Part shown: in pieces, positions 20,001-28,964 of the stretch | Layout of the letters: each line of letters begins with the position of its first letter | Position numbering within the stretch: the stretch's first letter is position 1 | Assembly: GCA_963675435.1 (NCBI GenBank) | Contig: OY776216.1 | Location: 1,426,001-1,490,000, forward strand | Reading direction: 5' to 3' | Length of the DNA stretch: 64,000 nucleotides | Source of the DNA: Saccharicrinis sp963675435 | GTDB lineage: Bacteria; Bacteroidota; Bacteroidia; Bacteroidales; Marinilabiliaceae | Translations under genes and position numbers: made by a program | Notes under the pieces: model-generated | The model's database searches: none | What the model was told of the DNA's origin: nothing | What the model saw: only the letters and a program-made list of their open reading frames with translations

Positions 20001-20209
20001 TAGGATATACAGTTCCATCTTCAATTTTGAATAGTTCTTATGTAAATCGAGTTAGAGTATTTGTCGCTGCAGAAAACTTGTTTACGCTAACAGGATACGA
20101 TGGTTTTGATCCGGAAATTGCATCAGGTGATTTTACAAGTATTGGAGTTGATCGAGGTATTTATCCACAATCAAGAACAATATCTGTTGGAGCTAATATT
20201 ACTTTCTAA
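17072..20209 (+). CDS. susC: SusC/RagA-type TonB-dependent transporter
   Basis: A 1045-residue outer-membrane transporter for oligosaccharides. In order: signal peptide (residues 1-19), a carboxypeptidase-like regulatory domain (about 22-100, starting ITGKVTSAEDGAPIPGVSV), the TonB-box-like DEVIVVGYG, the plug domain (about 115-230, with the SusC signature RIRGIGTINNSDPLFIIDG and GVILVTTKSGKSG), and a long beta-barrel ending in aromatic-rich ISVGANITF. With the SusD partner it forms a lid-and-barrel complex that imports glycan fragments. The locus enzymes point to beta-1,3-glucan as the cargo. SusD begins 18 bases later. Confidence 0.96.
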   Translation: MKHLLGTMILFLCSTFIWAQEVTITGKVTSAEDGAPIPGVSVIVEGTTNGTITTFDGDYSLNANQGEKLIFSFIGMETQTLTIGSESTINIVLAAEVSDLDEVIVVGYGVQKKSVVTAAISSVSSQELEKSTPSRIEDVLKGRVSGVQITQSSGQPGSDSKVRIRGIGTINNSDPLFIIDGMAVDGGINFLNPTDIESVEVLKDAASAAIYGARAANGVILVTTKSGKSGKMKINYDVSYGWQNPWKKKSVLNGEEYMVLMNETMLNDGRDVSDLYTPEQIAEAGEGTDWQDETFNYDAPVQSHQVSISGGKDDINYFVSFSYFDQEGIIGGNFDRSNYERYSIRTNTTYNVWDENRALLKNLKVGVNAAYSRIKSSGIDTNSEYGSVLGSALAFNPNVPVYAEDPDAVLTERPTAVTDKDGRVFSLPPSGFQEIANPVAMLNAPTSSIDNSDKIVATLWGELEIYEGLKFKSSYGVDLAFWGADGYEFPHFLAVQGKDYTRSHVFSNMHRGFTWQVENTLTYNKTIGDDHNFTLLAGQSAREYTSRHLWGDDYDLVENDPVKATIDYATAPPEDAALAGGTDGYTAKTLASYFGRIDYNYKERYMIQGTVRRDGSSNFGPENKWATFTSASLGWNVTNESFMLNRPDWFGYLKFRASWGTNGNENIGAFAYTSRAAGHLDYYFGKGDDEYLQYGSAPDRIPNPYVIWEESEQLDLGFDARFFNSALAIGFDYFKKDTRGMLIEQQIPRYVGFTAPIANVGDMENSGVEIEVTYKNNIGKLNYSVTGNASYLKNKLVTLGNESGEKFYESASGLGSNFVRGLNGAAYPHFYGYKTDGIIQNETEATEYNTTYGKNVVPGDVRFVDTDKDGDIDGDDRIIIGKGTPDWTFGLNIGADWNNFDLNMFFQGALGNDIFDISRRGDIPMMNLPGSALDRWHGEGTSNELPRLTSTDYSKNWIASDLYIKDGAYVRLKNIQLGYTVPSSILNSSYVNRVRVFVAAENLFTLTGYDGFDPEIASGDFTSIGVDRGIYPQSRTISVGANITF

Positions 20210-20227
20210 TTACAAAAAGATTTTATC

Positions 20228-21748
20228 ATGAATAAATATATAAAAATTCTATTGCTAGCTGTAATTGTTAGTTTTTCTTCATGTAGTGAGGATTTTCTAA
20301 CTGTGCAACCAACCGATACACAAGTGGTTGGAGGGGATGTCACAGAAGGAGCCATTTTAGCCAATCTTGGAGCTTGTTATCAAATTTTATTATTTGATAG
20401 TTATGCCGACTATAATTATAACAGTGTTCCTCTATTATCAGATTTACGTTCTGATGATATCTTTAAAGGGGGTGGAGATGCTGGTGATCAGGCTGCATTA
20501 TATAACTTATCACAGTTTAAATCAACATCTGTAAGTACGCCTGCTGGATTATGGAATATTTACTATAGTGGATTAGCTCGATGTAATAATGCAATTAATG
20601 CTTGTGAAAATGCCGTGGATGTACCTGAAGCTAATCTAAATCAGTATAAGGCTGAAGCACATTTTTTAAGGGCCTATTATGTACATTGGTTATGGAAGTT
20701 TTGGGGAAACATCCCATATTTTGAAGAAGATCTACAAGAGCCTTATATGGCGCCTCAGTATACAGCAGATGAAATTTATGCTGAATTAATAGAAGATGTG
20801 GATTTTGCAATTAATGGAGATAAGCTTCCTATGAGTGTTAACTCATCTACCTATGGAAGAGTAACAAAGGCTGCAGCAATGATGCTTAAGGCAAGAATTG
20901 TATTGCACCAGAAGGATCAGACCAAATATGCAGAAGTTTTGGCTGATATGAATGCTATTTATAGTTCAGGTAAATTTAGTTTAATTGATTTTGCTGGCAT
21001 TTGGTCCAGAGATGGTGAATTTAGTGCCGGATCAATATTTGAAGCTAACCAATTACCAAAAGGAAAAGATTGGGGAGAAGCATGGGCCGGTTTTGGAACC
21101 AATTTACCCACCTTTATTTCTCCAAATGAATTGACTGGTGTTGATGAATTAAGTGGACTGGATGTTTACCAAGGCGGTTGGGGATTTGCACCTGTTCGTG
21201 CAGATCTTGTAAACATTTATGAAGATGGCGATACAAGATTGGCAGGTTCTATAAATAAATTTAAATCAGGAACCTATACTGCTCGTTTCCAGAATACAGG
21301 TTATTTTTTAGCGAAGTATGCTGCTCGTAAAGATTACAATGAAGCTCCTTATACTGCAGACCTTAACTATGAAAATAATGTTAGAATTTTCCGCTATGCT
21401 GAAGTATTATTAAATGCAGCAGAATTAATGGTTATTCATGGAGTGGCTCCTGTAGGTGATTTAACAGCTCAATCTGCCTTAGATATGATCAGAACAAGAG
21501 CCGGTGTTGCATCAATTCCTGCAACTGAAGAAAATATCAAATTGGAACGACGTCGTGAGTTTGTTGGCGAAGGAATGCGATTCTGGGATGTTTTAAGATG
21601 GGGTGATACTTCGGTTTTGACAGAAAATATTCCTGATTATTTTTCAGAAAGAACTTGGTCTGATTACATGAAGTATCTACCTATTCCTCAGAGTGAAATT
21701 GATAATACTGAGGGTGAGTTTAAATTGATTCAAAATACTGGATACTAA
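20228..21748 (+). CDS. susD: SusD/RagB-type outer-membrane glycan-binding lipoprotein
   Basis: A 506-residue lipoprotein with lipobox SFSSC (Cys19). The fold is the SusD/RagB helical TPR-like type: the N-terminal QPTDTQ motif, the helices around YKAEAHFLRAYYVHWLWKFWG, and the C-terminal LERRREFVGEGMRFWDVLRWG with ending YLPIPQSEID are all family hallmarks. It caps the SusC barrel on the cell surface and delivers the glycan. Linked to susC by 18 bases and followed 21 bases later by the glycan-binding lipoprotein. Confidence 0.95.
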   Translation: MNKYIKILLLAVIVSFSSCSEDFLTVQPTDTQVVGGDVTEGAILANLGACYQILLFDSYADYNYNSVPLLSDLRSDDIFKGGGDAGDQAALYNLSQFKSTSVSTPAGLWNIYYSGLARCNNAINACENAVDVPEANLNQYKAEAHFLRAYYVHWLWKFWGNIPYFEEDLQEPYMAPQYTADEIYAELIEDVDFAINGDKLPMSVNSSTYGRVTKAAAMMLKARIVLHQKDQTKYAEVLADMNAIYSSGKFSLIDFAGIWSRDGEFSAGSIFEANQLPKGKDWGEAWAGFGTNLPTFISPNELTGVDELSGLDVYQGGWGFAPVRADLVNIYEDGDTRLAGSINKFKSGTYTARFQNTGYFLAKYAARKDYNEAPYTADLNYENNVRIFRYAEVLLNAAELMVIHGVAPVGDLTAQSALDMIRTRAGVASIPATEENIKLERRREFVGEGMRFWDVLRWGDTSVLTENIPDYFSERTWSDYMKYLPIPQSEIDNTEGEFKLIQNTGY

Positions 21749-21769
21749 TCAATTTTAAAAGAAATTATT

Positions 21770-23224
21770 ATGAAAAATATATTTAAAACAGGATTTTTAT
21801 TTGCAATGGCTGTGCTATTGTTCTCTGCCTGTGATCCTCAAGAATTTGATAAGTCATCATTGGATATGACAATCGCTCCAAGTGCTGAGAATATTAGTTT
21901 TACCGTTACGCCAGGTACTGATGATTTTCATTTTACCTTAACCAATGATACACCTTTTGAAGGAATATATTCAGTGGTTTGGACTTTAGGTAATGGTACC
22001 GTTTTAAAAGGAAACGAAGTAACTGCGTATTATCCTTTACCAGGAGTTTATGATTTAACATTGTCTATTGTTTCTACAAATGGCGAATCCATTTCAAAAA
22101 TTATGGAGTTTGAACAAACAGAAACCGATTATTCTTTCCTGGATAGTCCTACTATTAATGCACTTACAGGTGGGGCTTCTAATGTAGATGGAATTACTTG
22201 GGTAGTGGATAGTTTAGAAGCTGGTCACTTTGGTATCGGACCTGTAGATGGTGTTGGTACCGAATGGTGGGCAGCACAGCCATTGCAAAAAACTGGAAGT
22301 GGAGCATATGATGATGAATTTACATTTAAGTTAGTTGAATTTGTTCTTGAATTTAATAATAATGGAGATTCATATGTAAAAGATTTCCAGAAGGACAATG
22401 TTAATTATTCTAATCCGGTAGAAGTTGATGGTACTGATTGTAGAGTTAATTATACTACTGCTACTGCAACTTGGTCTTTGGTAACAAAAGCAGATGGAGA
22501 TTATCTTGTATTGTCGTCATCAAAACCTGCTTTCTTTGGATTTGATTATGGAGGTACTTATGAATACCGTATTGATGTTATCAATGAAAACGAGATTTAC
22601 ATGAGTACAATTGGTGGAGATGGTAATCGTTGGTATAATAAATTGATTCGTAAAGGGTATGTTAGACCAATAGTTGAAAAACCTTTAGAGGCTAATGATT
22701 TTATGGATGACTTTGAAGGTAATGGTAATATAGATTGGCAAACTGGTGATATTGAACAGTTTTCGATAATAAATAATTTTGCCCCTGTACCAATTAATAC
22801 TTCAGCAAATATTGCAATTTATAAGAAAGGTGCTTTTGAATGGACCAATGTATTTACTGTATTAGATTATAGATTAGATCTTTCTGCAAGAAATGTATTT
22901 ACAATTAAAGTTTTTATTCCAAGTTTTAATGATTATGTAACAGAGTGTGATCCAGGCACTCCATGGTTAGCCACACATAATTTACTACCTCAAATTGATT
23001 TAAAGTTACAGGATAGTAAAAAAGGAGGTAACGCTTGGGAAACACAGCAGGTAAGAAGTCATATGTTAAGCGAAGACCAGTTAGGAAAATGGGTTGAGTT
23101 ATCATTTGACTATAGCGATGTATCTGATCGTACAGACTTTGATCAAGTTGTTGTTCAGTTTGGTATGGAGGGACATTGTAATCCAGGTATTTTTTATATG
23201 GATGATTTCAAATTACTTGATTAA
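21770..23224 (+). CDS. PKD-domain surface lipoprotein, probable glycan-binding protein
   Basis: A 484-residue lipoprotein (lipobox LLFSAC, Cys21). It has a PKD-like domain (about residues 30-115, with PLPGVYDLTLSIV), a middle beta-rich domain containing DGVGTEWWAAQP and VEFVLEFNNNGDSYVKDF, and a C-terminal jelly-roll-like domain (about 310-484) ending FYMDDFKLLD, similar to carbohydrate-binding modules. Its place right after SusD is that of SusE/SusF-type surface glycan-binding proteins. No catalytic residues are recognisable, so it probably gathers laminarin at the surface. A stem-loop without T-tract follows (23236-23260). Confidence 0.8.
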   Translation: MKNIFKTGFLFAMAVLLFSACDPQEFDKSSLDMTIAPSAENISFTVTPGTDDFHFTLTNDTPFEGIYSVVWTLGNGTVLKGNEVTAYYPLPGVYDLTLSIVSTNGESISKIMEFEQTETDYSFLDSPTINALTGGASNVDGITWVVDSLEAGHFGIGPVDGVGTEWWAAQPLQKTGSGAYDDEFTFKLVEFVLEFNNNGDSYVKDFQKDNVNYSNPVEVDGTDCRVNYTTATATWSLVTKADGDYLVLSSSKPAFFGFDYGGTYEYRIDVINENEIYMSTIGGDGNRWYNKLIRKGYVRPIVEKPLEANDFMDDFEGNGNIDWQTGDIEQFSIINNFAPVPINTSANIAIYKKGAFEWTNVFTVLDYRLDLSARNVFTIKVFIPSFNDYVTECDPGTPWLATHNLLPQIDLKLQDSKKGGNAWETQQVRSHMLSEDQLGKWVELSFDYSDVSDRTDFDQVVVQFGMEGHCNPGIFYMDDFKLLD

Positions 23225-23235
23225 TTGATTCACTA

Positions 23236-23260
23236 TTCCCGGAGTTTATTACTCCGGGAA
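23236..23260 (+). other. Intra-operon stem-loop
   Basis: TTCCCGGAGT at 23236-23245 pairs perfectly with ACTCCGGGAA at 23251-23260 across a 5-nt loop. No T-tract follows. It sits between the SusCD-lipoprotein block and the enzymes, where it could slow 3' decay or lower read-through. Confidence 0.65.
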
Positions 23261-23392
23261 ATTCTCAAATTATTTCAATAAATAGCGAGTTCCGAATGGT
23301 TCTTTATAACAGTGTTTACGTTAAGGTTATATATTCTTAACCTGCTATTGTATTGGAAAGAATAAAATTTTTAGGAAGAAATAAAAGATAAA

Positions 23393-24496
23393 ATGAGTAT
23401 TACAAATATTTTTAGTCGTTTGATTATTGTTGGATTTATTGCAGTTTTTATTGCTGCGTGTTCAGATAGTGAAGATGGACCGAAAGTGAAATATACTGCA
23501 GATTTTGAATATGCAGTATCAAATGATAATCCTAATATAATTGAGTTTACGAATACCTCAGATGGTGAATATTTGTATTTACAATGGGATTATGGTAAAG
23601 ATGAGGGTGTTGGTTCAAAGGAATCAGATAAAACATCTGTGCGATCGATTTATTACCCATTAAAAGGATCTTATGAAGTAACTTTGGTTGTTTGGGGTAG
23701 CCTAAATAATAGTAGTGATACAAAAAAAATTACAAAAACAATTACTATTAATCAGGATGATCCTGATTATATAGAACCACAAGGTTTAATTTGGTCAGAC
23801 GAATTTGATGGAAGCAGTATTGATTTAAACAACTGGACTTTCGAAACAGGTTCAGGTGGTTGGGGAAATCAAGAACTTCAATATTATACAAATGGTGAAA
23901 ATGCTGCTATTGAAGGCGGAAAATTAATTATAACAGCAAAAAAAGTTAATGATAATAAAACTGAAGGGGCTTATACTTCAAGTCGAATGGTTACTCTTGG
24001 GAAACAAGAATTTACTTATGGTAGAATTGAAGTAAGAGCTAAATTACCATCAGGAACTGGAATTTGGCCTGCAATATGGATGTTAGGTTCAAATATTACT
24101 TCGGTAGGATGGCCGGCTTGTGGCGAAATTGATATTATGGAATACGTTGGTTATGATCCAAATATTGTCCATTCAACAGTACATACGCCAACAGGATATG
24201 CAGGAGATGGAGACGGAAGTTGGATGACATTGGAAACGGCTGAAGAAGATTTTCATATCTATGGTTTAATCTGGTCAGAATCATCTTTAACTTTTTATGT
24301 TGATACACCAGATAATGTAGTGCATGTTTATGCCCCTGTTGTTAAAAACAGTTCTAATTGGCCTTTCGATAAACCTTGTTTCTTCATTTTAAATATAGCA
24401 GTAGGAGGAACATGGGGTGGTGCTCAGGGAATTGACAATGCCATTTTTCCACAAACAATGGAAGTGGATTACGTGAGAGTTTATAGTTTGGATTAA
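23393..24496 (+). CDS. GH16 endo-beta-1,3-glucanase lipoprotein with PKD domain
   Basis: A 367-residue secreted enzyme. Lipobox FIAAC (Cys23), a PKD-like domain (about residues 35-122), and a GH16 jelly-roll catalytic domain (about 130-367). The catalytic motif is GEIDIMEYVG: E245 nucleophile, D247, E250 acid/base, in the ExDxxE spacing of laminarinase-type GH16. Conserved neighbours such as GTGIWPAIWMLG and the ending MEVDYVRVY agree. It should cut beta-1,3-glucan at the cell surface. The second GH16 gene follows 18 bases later. Confidence 0.94.
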   Translation: MSITNIFSRLIIVGFIAVFIAACSDSEDGPKVKYTADFEYAVSNDNPNIIEFTNTSDGEYLYLQWDYGKDEGVGSKESDKTSVRSIYYPLKGSYEVTLVVWGSLNNSSDTKKITKTITINQDDPDYIEPQGLIWSDEFDGSSIDLNNWTFETGSGGWGNQELQYYTNGENAAIEGGKLIITAKKVNDNKTEGAYTSSRMVTLGKQEFTYGRIEVRAKLPSGTGIWPAIWMLGSNITSVGWPACGEIDIMEYVGYDPNIVHSTVHTPTGYAGDGDGSWMTLETAEEDFHIYGLIWSESSLTFYVDTPDNVVHVYAPVVKNSSNWPFDKPCFFILNIAVGGTWGGAQGIDNAIFPQTMEVDYVRVYSLD

Positions 24497-24514
24497 CCAG
24501 GCAAAACAAATAGC

Positions 24515-25309
24515 ATGGGAAAGCATTTAATAATAGCATTTATAGCAGTTTTACTATTGAGCTGTGGAAGCTCAAAAAATAAATATGAACTGGTTTGGAG
24601 TGATGAATTTGATTACACAGGATTGCCAGATGAGTTAAAGTGGAACTATGATACTATTGGTAATAGTTATGGTTGGGGTAATAACGAATTACAATATTAT
24701 ACAGCAAAGAGAAAAGAAAATTCATGGGTTGAAAATGGTATGTTAACCATTACAGCAATCAAGGAAAATGGGTTTCCTGCTGCATATACTTCTGCTCGAT
24801 TAACTACAAAAGGTAAAGCTGATTGGTTATACGGACGTATTGAAGTGAGAGCAAAAGTTAGTCATGGAACAGGAATATGGCCGGCAATATGGATGTTACC
24901 AACAGAAAATGCATATGGCGGCTGGCCTAAAAGTGGAGAGATTGATATTATGGAACATGTTGGTTATAACCCGGATTCTGTTTTCTTCACCATACATACA
25001 GAAGCTTTTAATGGAATGTATGACACTCAAAAATCAAAGGCCATTTATATGCCAGAAGCAGAGGATGGTTTTTTTACGTACGAAGTGGATTGGTCAGATA
25101 AGGAATTATCATTTATGGTAGATGATAAAGAAGTCTATAAAATAAAGAATAAATACACTAATTCTTCTGAATGGCCTTTTGATAAAGCATTTCATTTATT
25201 GTTAAATGTTGCCGTTGGTGGAAATTGGGGAGGCGTACAAGGTGTAAACGATGATATTTTCCCTCAAAAGATGGAAGTAGATTATGTAAGAGTTTACCAA
25301 AAAAAATAG
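24515..25309 (+). CDS. GH16 endo-beta-1,3-glucanase lipoprotein (short form)
   Basis: A 264-residue lipoprotein (lipobox LLLSC, Cys17) consisting almost only of a GH16 domain. The catalytic motif is GEIDIMEHVG (E142, D144, E147), with GTGIWPAIWMLP before it and the ending MEVDYVRVYQ. It is clearly a paralogue of the preceding enzyme without the PKD domain. Two enzymes of one family side by side suggest different chain length or branching preferences, or surface versus periplasmic placement; that is inference. Confidence 0.94.
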   Translation: MGKHLIIAFIAVLLLSCGSSKNKYELVWSDEFDYTGLPDELKWNYDTIGNSYGWGNNELQYYTAKRKENSWVENGMLTITAIKENGFPAAYTSARLTTKGKADWLYGRIEVRAKVSHGTGIWPAIWMLPTENAYGGWPKSGEIDIMEHVGYNPDSVFFTIHTEAFNGMYDTQKSKAIYMPEAEDGFFTYEVDWSDKELSFMVDDKEVYKIKNKYTNSSEWPFDKAFHLLLNVAVGGNWGGVQGVNDDIFPQKMEVDYVRVYQKK

Positions 25310-25485
25310 CGAAATCATTATTTAATACATATGGATTATATAGAAGAGATTTCTATGTAACAGCTCATTCTATGTCTTTTCAGTTTTAAAATGAGGGGTA
25401 GTTGATATACTTCATAATTATAAGGCATAGACCAAACAGTAATAATAATTCATCAACATAGATAACAATAAATCATATATAAAGA

Positions 25486-28400
25486 ATGAATGTTTTTTTA
25501 GGAAATACGAACCTGAATTTTGCAGAAAAAAAAGTGAAAGGGGAATTTGTAGAATTAAATAATGAAAAATTCTATAAAATTAGTAATTATGATAAAATGC
25601 CTGATTTTTTCATGAGCATTGTAAGTGATTCGGATCACTGGATGTTCATTTCAAGTAATGGCTCTTTATCAGCAGGAAGAAAAAACAGGAATAATGCTCT
25701 GTTTCCATATTACACAGATGATAAGATTCATGATTACAAGGGAAAAACAGGTAGTAGCACCATCTTTTTAGTTGAGAAAGATGAAAGAACATATTTATGG
25801 GAACCTTTTATAAGTGAATATAACATTTATAAAACTGAACGTAATTTATATAAAAATATATATGGTAATACAATTCTTTTTGAAGAGATCAATTATGATT
25901 TAGGGGTAGCATTTAAATATATCTGGTGTAATTCTGAGAAATATGGTTTCGTTAAAAAATCAACATTAACAAATCTTTCTAATAAGGTGGTTAATGTTGA
26001 TTTTTTAGACGGAATAAAAAATATTCTTCCATATGGAATAGACTTTGATTTTCAGAATACATACAGCAACCTTCTTGATGCTTATAAAAAGAACGAGCTT
26101 AACAAAGAAACTAATCTTGGAATTTTTATGTTGAGTTCTATTCCTGTTGATCGTGCAGAGCCTAGTGAATCACTTAAAGCAACTACTGTTTGGTCGCAAG
26201 GGTTAGAAAATAGAAAAATATTACTTTCGGATAAACAGGTTGCTAACTTTAAAAAAGGTTTAGAAGTTGAAACTGAAATTGATGTAAGAGCTGCCAGAGG
26301 TGCGTATTATCAAAATGCCTCTTTAAAATTAGAAGCTAAAACATCAAAAGAATGGATGCTTGTTGCTGAAATCAATCAGGATAGTACGTCTGTTGAAAAC
26401 CTTAATATTGCAATTCGTGAAGATAATCTGGAAACTGCAGTTGAAGCAGATATCAGTTTAGGAACAACTAACCTAATTAAAATAGTTGCTGATGCTGATG
26501 GAATTCAGACTGGTAATGATATGTTGTCGTCTGTGCGTCATTTTTCTAATACCATGTTTAATGTGATGCGTGGTGGTATTTTTACAAATAATTATACGGT
26601 TGAAACAGCAGATTTTAAATTATATGTAAATCAAACCAATAAGAAAGTGGCAGAAAGTGCTAAAGATACTATTGATAATCTGCCGGAAGAGATAACTTAT
26701 CAGGAATTATGTACCTGGGCATTAAATAATGGTGATGTTGATTTATTAAGAATAGCTAACGAATATTTACCGCTTACATTTAGTCGCAGGCATGGAGATC
26801 CAAGTCGTCCATGGAATCAGTTTGCTATAGAAACAAAAAATGAAGATGGGACTCCTAAATTAAATTATCAGGGTAACTGGCGCGATATTTTTCAAAATTG
26901 GGAAGCGTTGGCAGTATCATATCCTGAGTTTGTTGAGGGAATGATTGGAAAATTTGTGAATGCATCTACTGCTGATGGCTATAATCCTTATCGTATTACT
27001 CGAGAAGGAATTGATTGGGAATGTCCGGATCCAGATGATCCATGGGCATATATAGGTTATTGGGGAGATCATCAAATTATTTATTTACAGAAGTTTTTAG
27101 AACTGTCAAAAGCATATCATCCCGGAACACTAGATAACCTTTTTTCTAAGGAAATGTATGTTTACGCCAATGTTCCTTATCGTATTAAATCATATCAGGA
27201 TATTGTCGCAAATCCTCAGGATACCATTAGTTTCGATGCAAAACTGAATGAAAAAATAAAAGCAAAAGGTGAGGTATTGGGTGCTGATGCCCGTATGTTG
27301 TTTGGAAAAGATGGTGAACTGTATAGAGTTAATCTTACAGAGAAAATTTTAGTTACTCTGTTGTCCAAATTGAGCAACTTTATTCCCGAGGCTGGCATCT
27401 GGTTAAATACACAACGTCCGGAGTGGAACGATGCCAATAATGCATTGGTAGGTAATGGTGTTTCAATGGTTACTCTATATTATATCCGTCGTTTCTTGAA
27501 GTTTTGGTCACAACAGTTTAGCAACTATAATGAGGATAAGGTTAAATTGTCAGAAGAAGTTACAATTTTTATGGAGTCAATTCATCAATTGTTCTCCACT
27601 AAAAAAGAAGTGCTTAAGAGTGGATTCTCAGATGAGGAAAGAAGAAATTTTGCTGATGTACTTGGTCTTGCAGGTGAAAATTACAGAAATAGTATTTACA
27701 ATAATGGTTTTTCCGGAGAGAAGAAAAGTATTAAAGTAAGTCAGTTAATTGATTTTACAAATACTGCTTTAGCTTACATGGACCAGTCAATTAAAGTTAA
27801 TAAGCGTGTGGATGGTTTGTTTCATTCTTATAACTTGATTTCTTTTGGTAAAAACACAACTTCAATTCCTTACCTATATGAAATGTTGGAAGGTCAGGTA
27901 GCTGTTTTAAGTTCAGGATATTTAAATGCAGAGCAGAGTTTGTCTGTTCTTGATGCACTAAAGTCCAGTGCCTTATTTCGCGAAGACCAGTATAGCTATA
28001 TCCTTTATCCGGATAGACAATTAACACGTTTTCAAGACAAGAATAATATTCCATCAGACAAGGTGACTCAATCGAAATTGTTAAACCAACTATTAAAAGA
28101 TGGAAATACAGATATTTTAAATCAAGATAAGTCAGGAACTTATCACTTTAATGGAGCCTTTAGAAATGCAGATGTATTAAAAGCTTCTCTTGAAAAACTA
28201 GATAAAACCCACTATGAAGATTTAATTGGTTCCGAAAAACAATTCATTTTAGATACCTATGAAGAAATGTTCGATCACCAGTCTTTTACTGGTCGTTCAG
28301 GTACTTTCTATGGATATGAAGGATTGGGAAGTATATACTGGCACATGGTATCAAAGTTATTGCTTGCTGCTCAAGAGAGTTATTTCTCTGCAATTGAAGA

Positions 28401-28929
28401 AGGCGCAAATGAGGATCTTTTAGGTAGAATGAAGCAATACTATTACGAAATTAAAGCAGGTATTGGGATTTATAAATCGCCTGATTTATATGGAGCTTTC
28501 CCTACTGATGCATATTCACACACACCTGGTGGAGCAGGAGCAAAGCAACCAGGAATGACTGGTCAGGTTAAAGAGGATGTGATTTCACGTATTGCAGAAC
28601 TTGGTGTTCAGGTTAAAAACGGAGAAATCAGTTTTAATACTTCATTGCTAAATCAGAATGATGTTTTAACAAGTGCAGCATCCTTTGAATATTATGACCT
28701 ATCAGGAAGTAAAAAGGAAATTGAGCTGGAAAAAGGTCAGTTGGCTTTCACATTTTGTAAAGTTCCAGTGGTTTATTCTTCAGGAAATCAAACACAGATT
28801 ATTATCACATTTAATAATGGAAACTCAACAGTGATTGAAGGTAATACATTGGATAAAGAGATCAGTTCAAAAGTGTTTAATCGCAATGGTGAGATCGCAA
28901 TATTGGAAGTTGTAATAGTTAAAGCTTAG
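25486..28929 (+). CDS. GH149/GH161-like beta-1,3-glucan phosphorylase (cytosolic)
   Basis: An 1147-residue protein with no signal peptide. It resembles the large clan GH-Q glycoside phosphorylases (GH94, GH149, GH161): an N-terminal beta-sandwich (about residues 1-370), a linker, and an (alpha/alpha)6 barrel containing the signature RPEWNDANNALVGNG with Asp649 as the expected general acid. A phosphate-site-like loop rich in Ser/Gly/Thr (TGRSGTFYGYEGLGS) lies near residue 940. Length matches GH149 and GH161, about 1100 residues, rather than GH94, about 800. GH149 and GH161 members phosphorolyse beta-1,3-glucans and release glucose 1-phosphate, which fits this locus. Which of the two families it is cannot be told by eye. 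Confidence 0.8.
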   Translation: MNVFLGNTNLNFAEKKVKGEFVELNNEKFYKISNYDKMPDFFMSIVSDSDHWMFISSNGSLSAGRKNRNNALFPYYTDDKIHDYKGKTGSSTIFLVEKDERTYLWEPFISEYNIYKTERNLYKNIYGNTILFEEINYDLGVAFKYIWCNSEKYGFVKKSTLTNLSNKVVNVDFLDGIKNILPYGIDFDFQNTYSNLLDAYKKNELNKETNLGIFMLSSIPVDRAEPSESLKATTVWSQGLENRKILLSDKQVANFKKGLEVETEIDVRAARGAYYQNASLKLEAKTSKEWMLVAEINQDSTSVENLNIAIREDNLETAVEADISLGTTNLIKIVADADGIQTGNDMLSSVRHFSNTMFNVMRGGIFTNNYTVETADFKLYVNQTNKKVAESAKDTIDNLPEEITYQELCTWALNNGDVDLLRIANEYLPLTFSRRHGDPSRPWNQFAIETKNEDGTPKLNYQGNWRDIFQNWEALAVSYPEFVEGMIGKFVNASTADGYNPYRITREGIDWECPDPDDPWAYIGYWGDHQIIYLQKFLELSKAYHPGTLDNLFSKEMYVYANVPYRIKSYQDIVANPQDTISFDAKLNEKIKAKGEVLGADARMLFGKDGELYRVNLTEKILVTLLSKLSNFIPEAGIWLNTQRPEWNDANNALVGNGVSMVTLYYIRRFLKFWSQQFSNYNEDKVKLSEEVTIFMESIHQLFSTKKEVLKSGFSDEERRNFADVLGLAGENYRNSIYNNGFSGEKKSIKVSQLIDFTNTALAYMDQSIKVNKRVDGLFHSYNLISFGKNTTSIPYLYEMLEGQVAVLSSGYLNAEQSLSVLDALKSSALFREDQYSYILYPDRQLTRFQDKNNIPSDKVTQSKLLNQLLKDGNTDILNQDKSGTYHFNGAFRNADVLKASLEKLDKTHYEDLIGSEKQFILDTYEEMFDHQSFTGRSGTFYGYEGLGSIYWHMVSKLLLAAQESYFSAIEEGANEDLLGRMKQYYYEIKAGIGIYKSPDLYGAFPTDAYSHTPGGAGAKQPGMTGQVKEDVISRIAELGVQVKNGEISFNTSLLNQNDVLTSAASFEYYDLSGSKKEIELEKGQLAFTFCKVPVVYSSGNQTQIIITFNNGNSTVIEGNTLDKEISSKVFNRNGEIAILEVVIVKA

Positions 28930-28964
28930 TGTTTTATAGGTAAATGATTTAAACAAACAAGTAA

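Noticed and set aside
25486..28929. GH94 cellobiose/laminaribiose phosphorylase
   Set aside because: The protein is some 300 residues longer than GH94 enzymes. Length and context favour GH149 or GH161, although the clan is the same.
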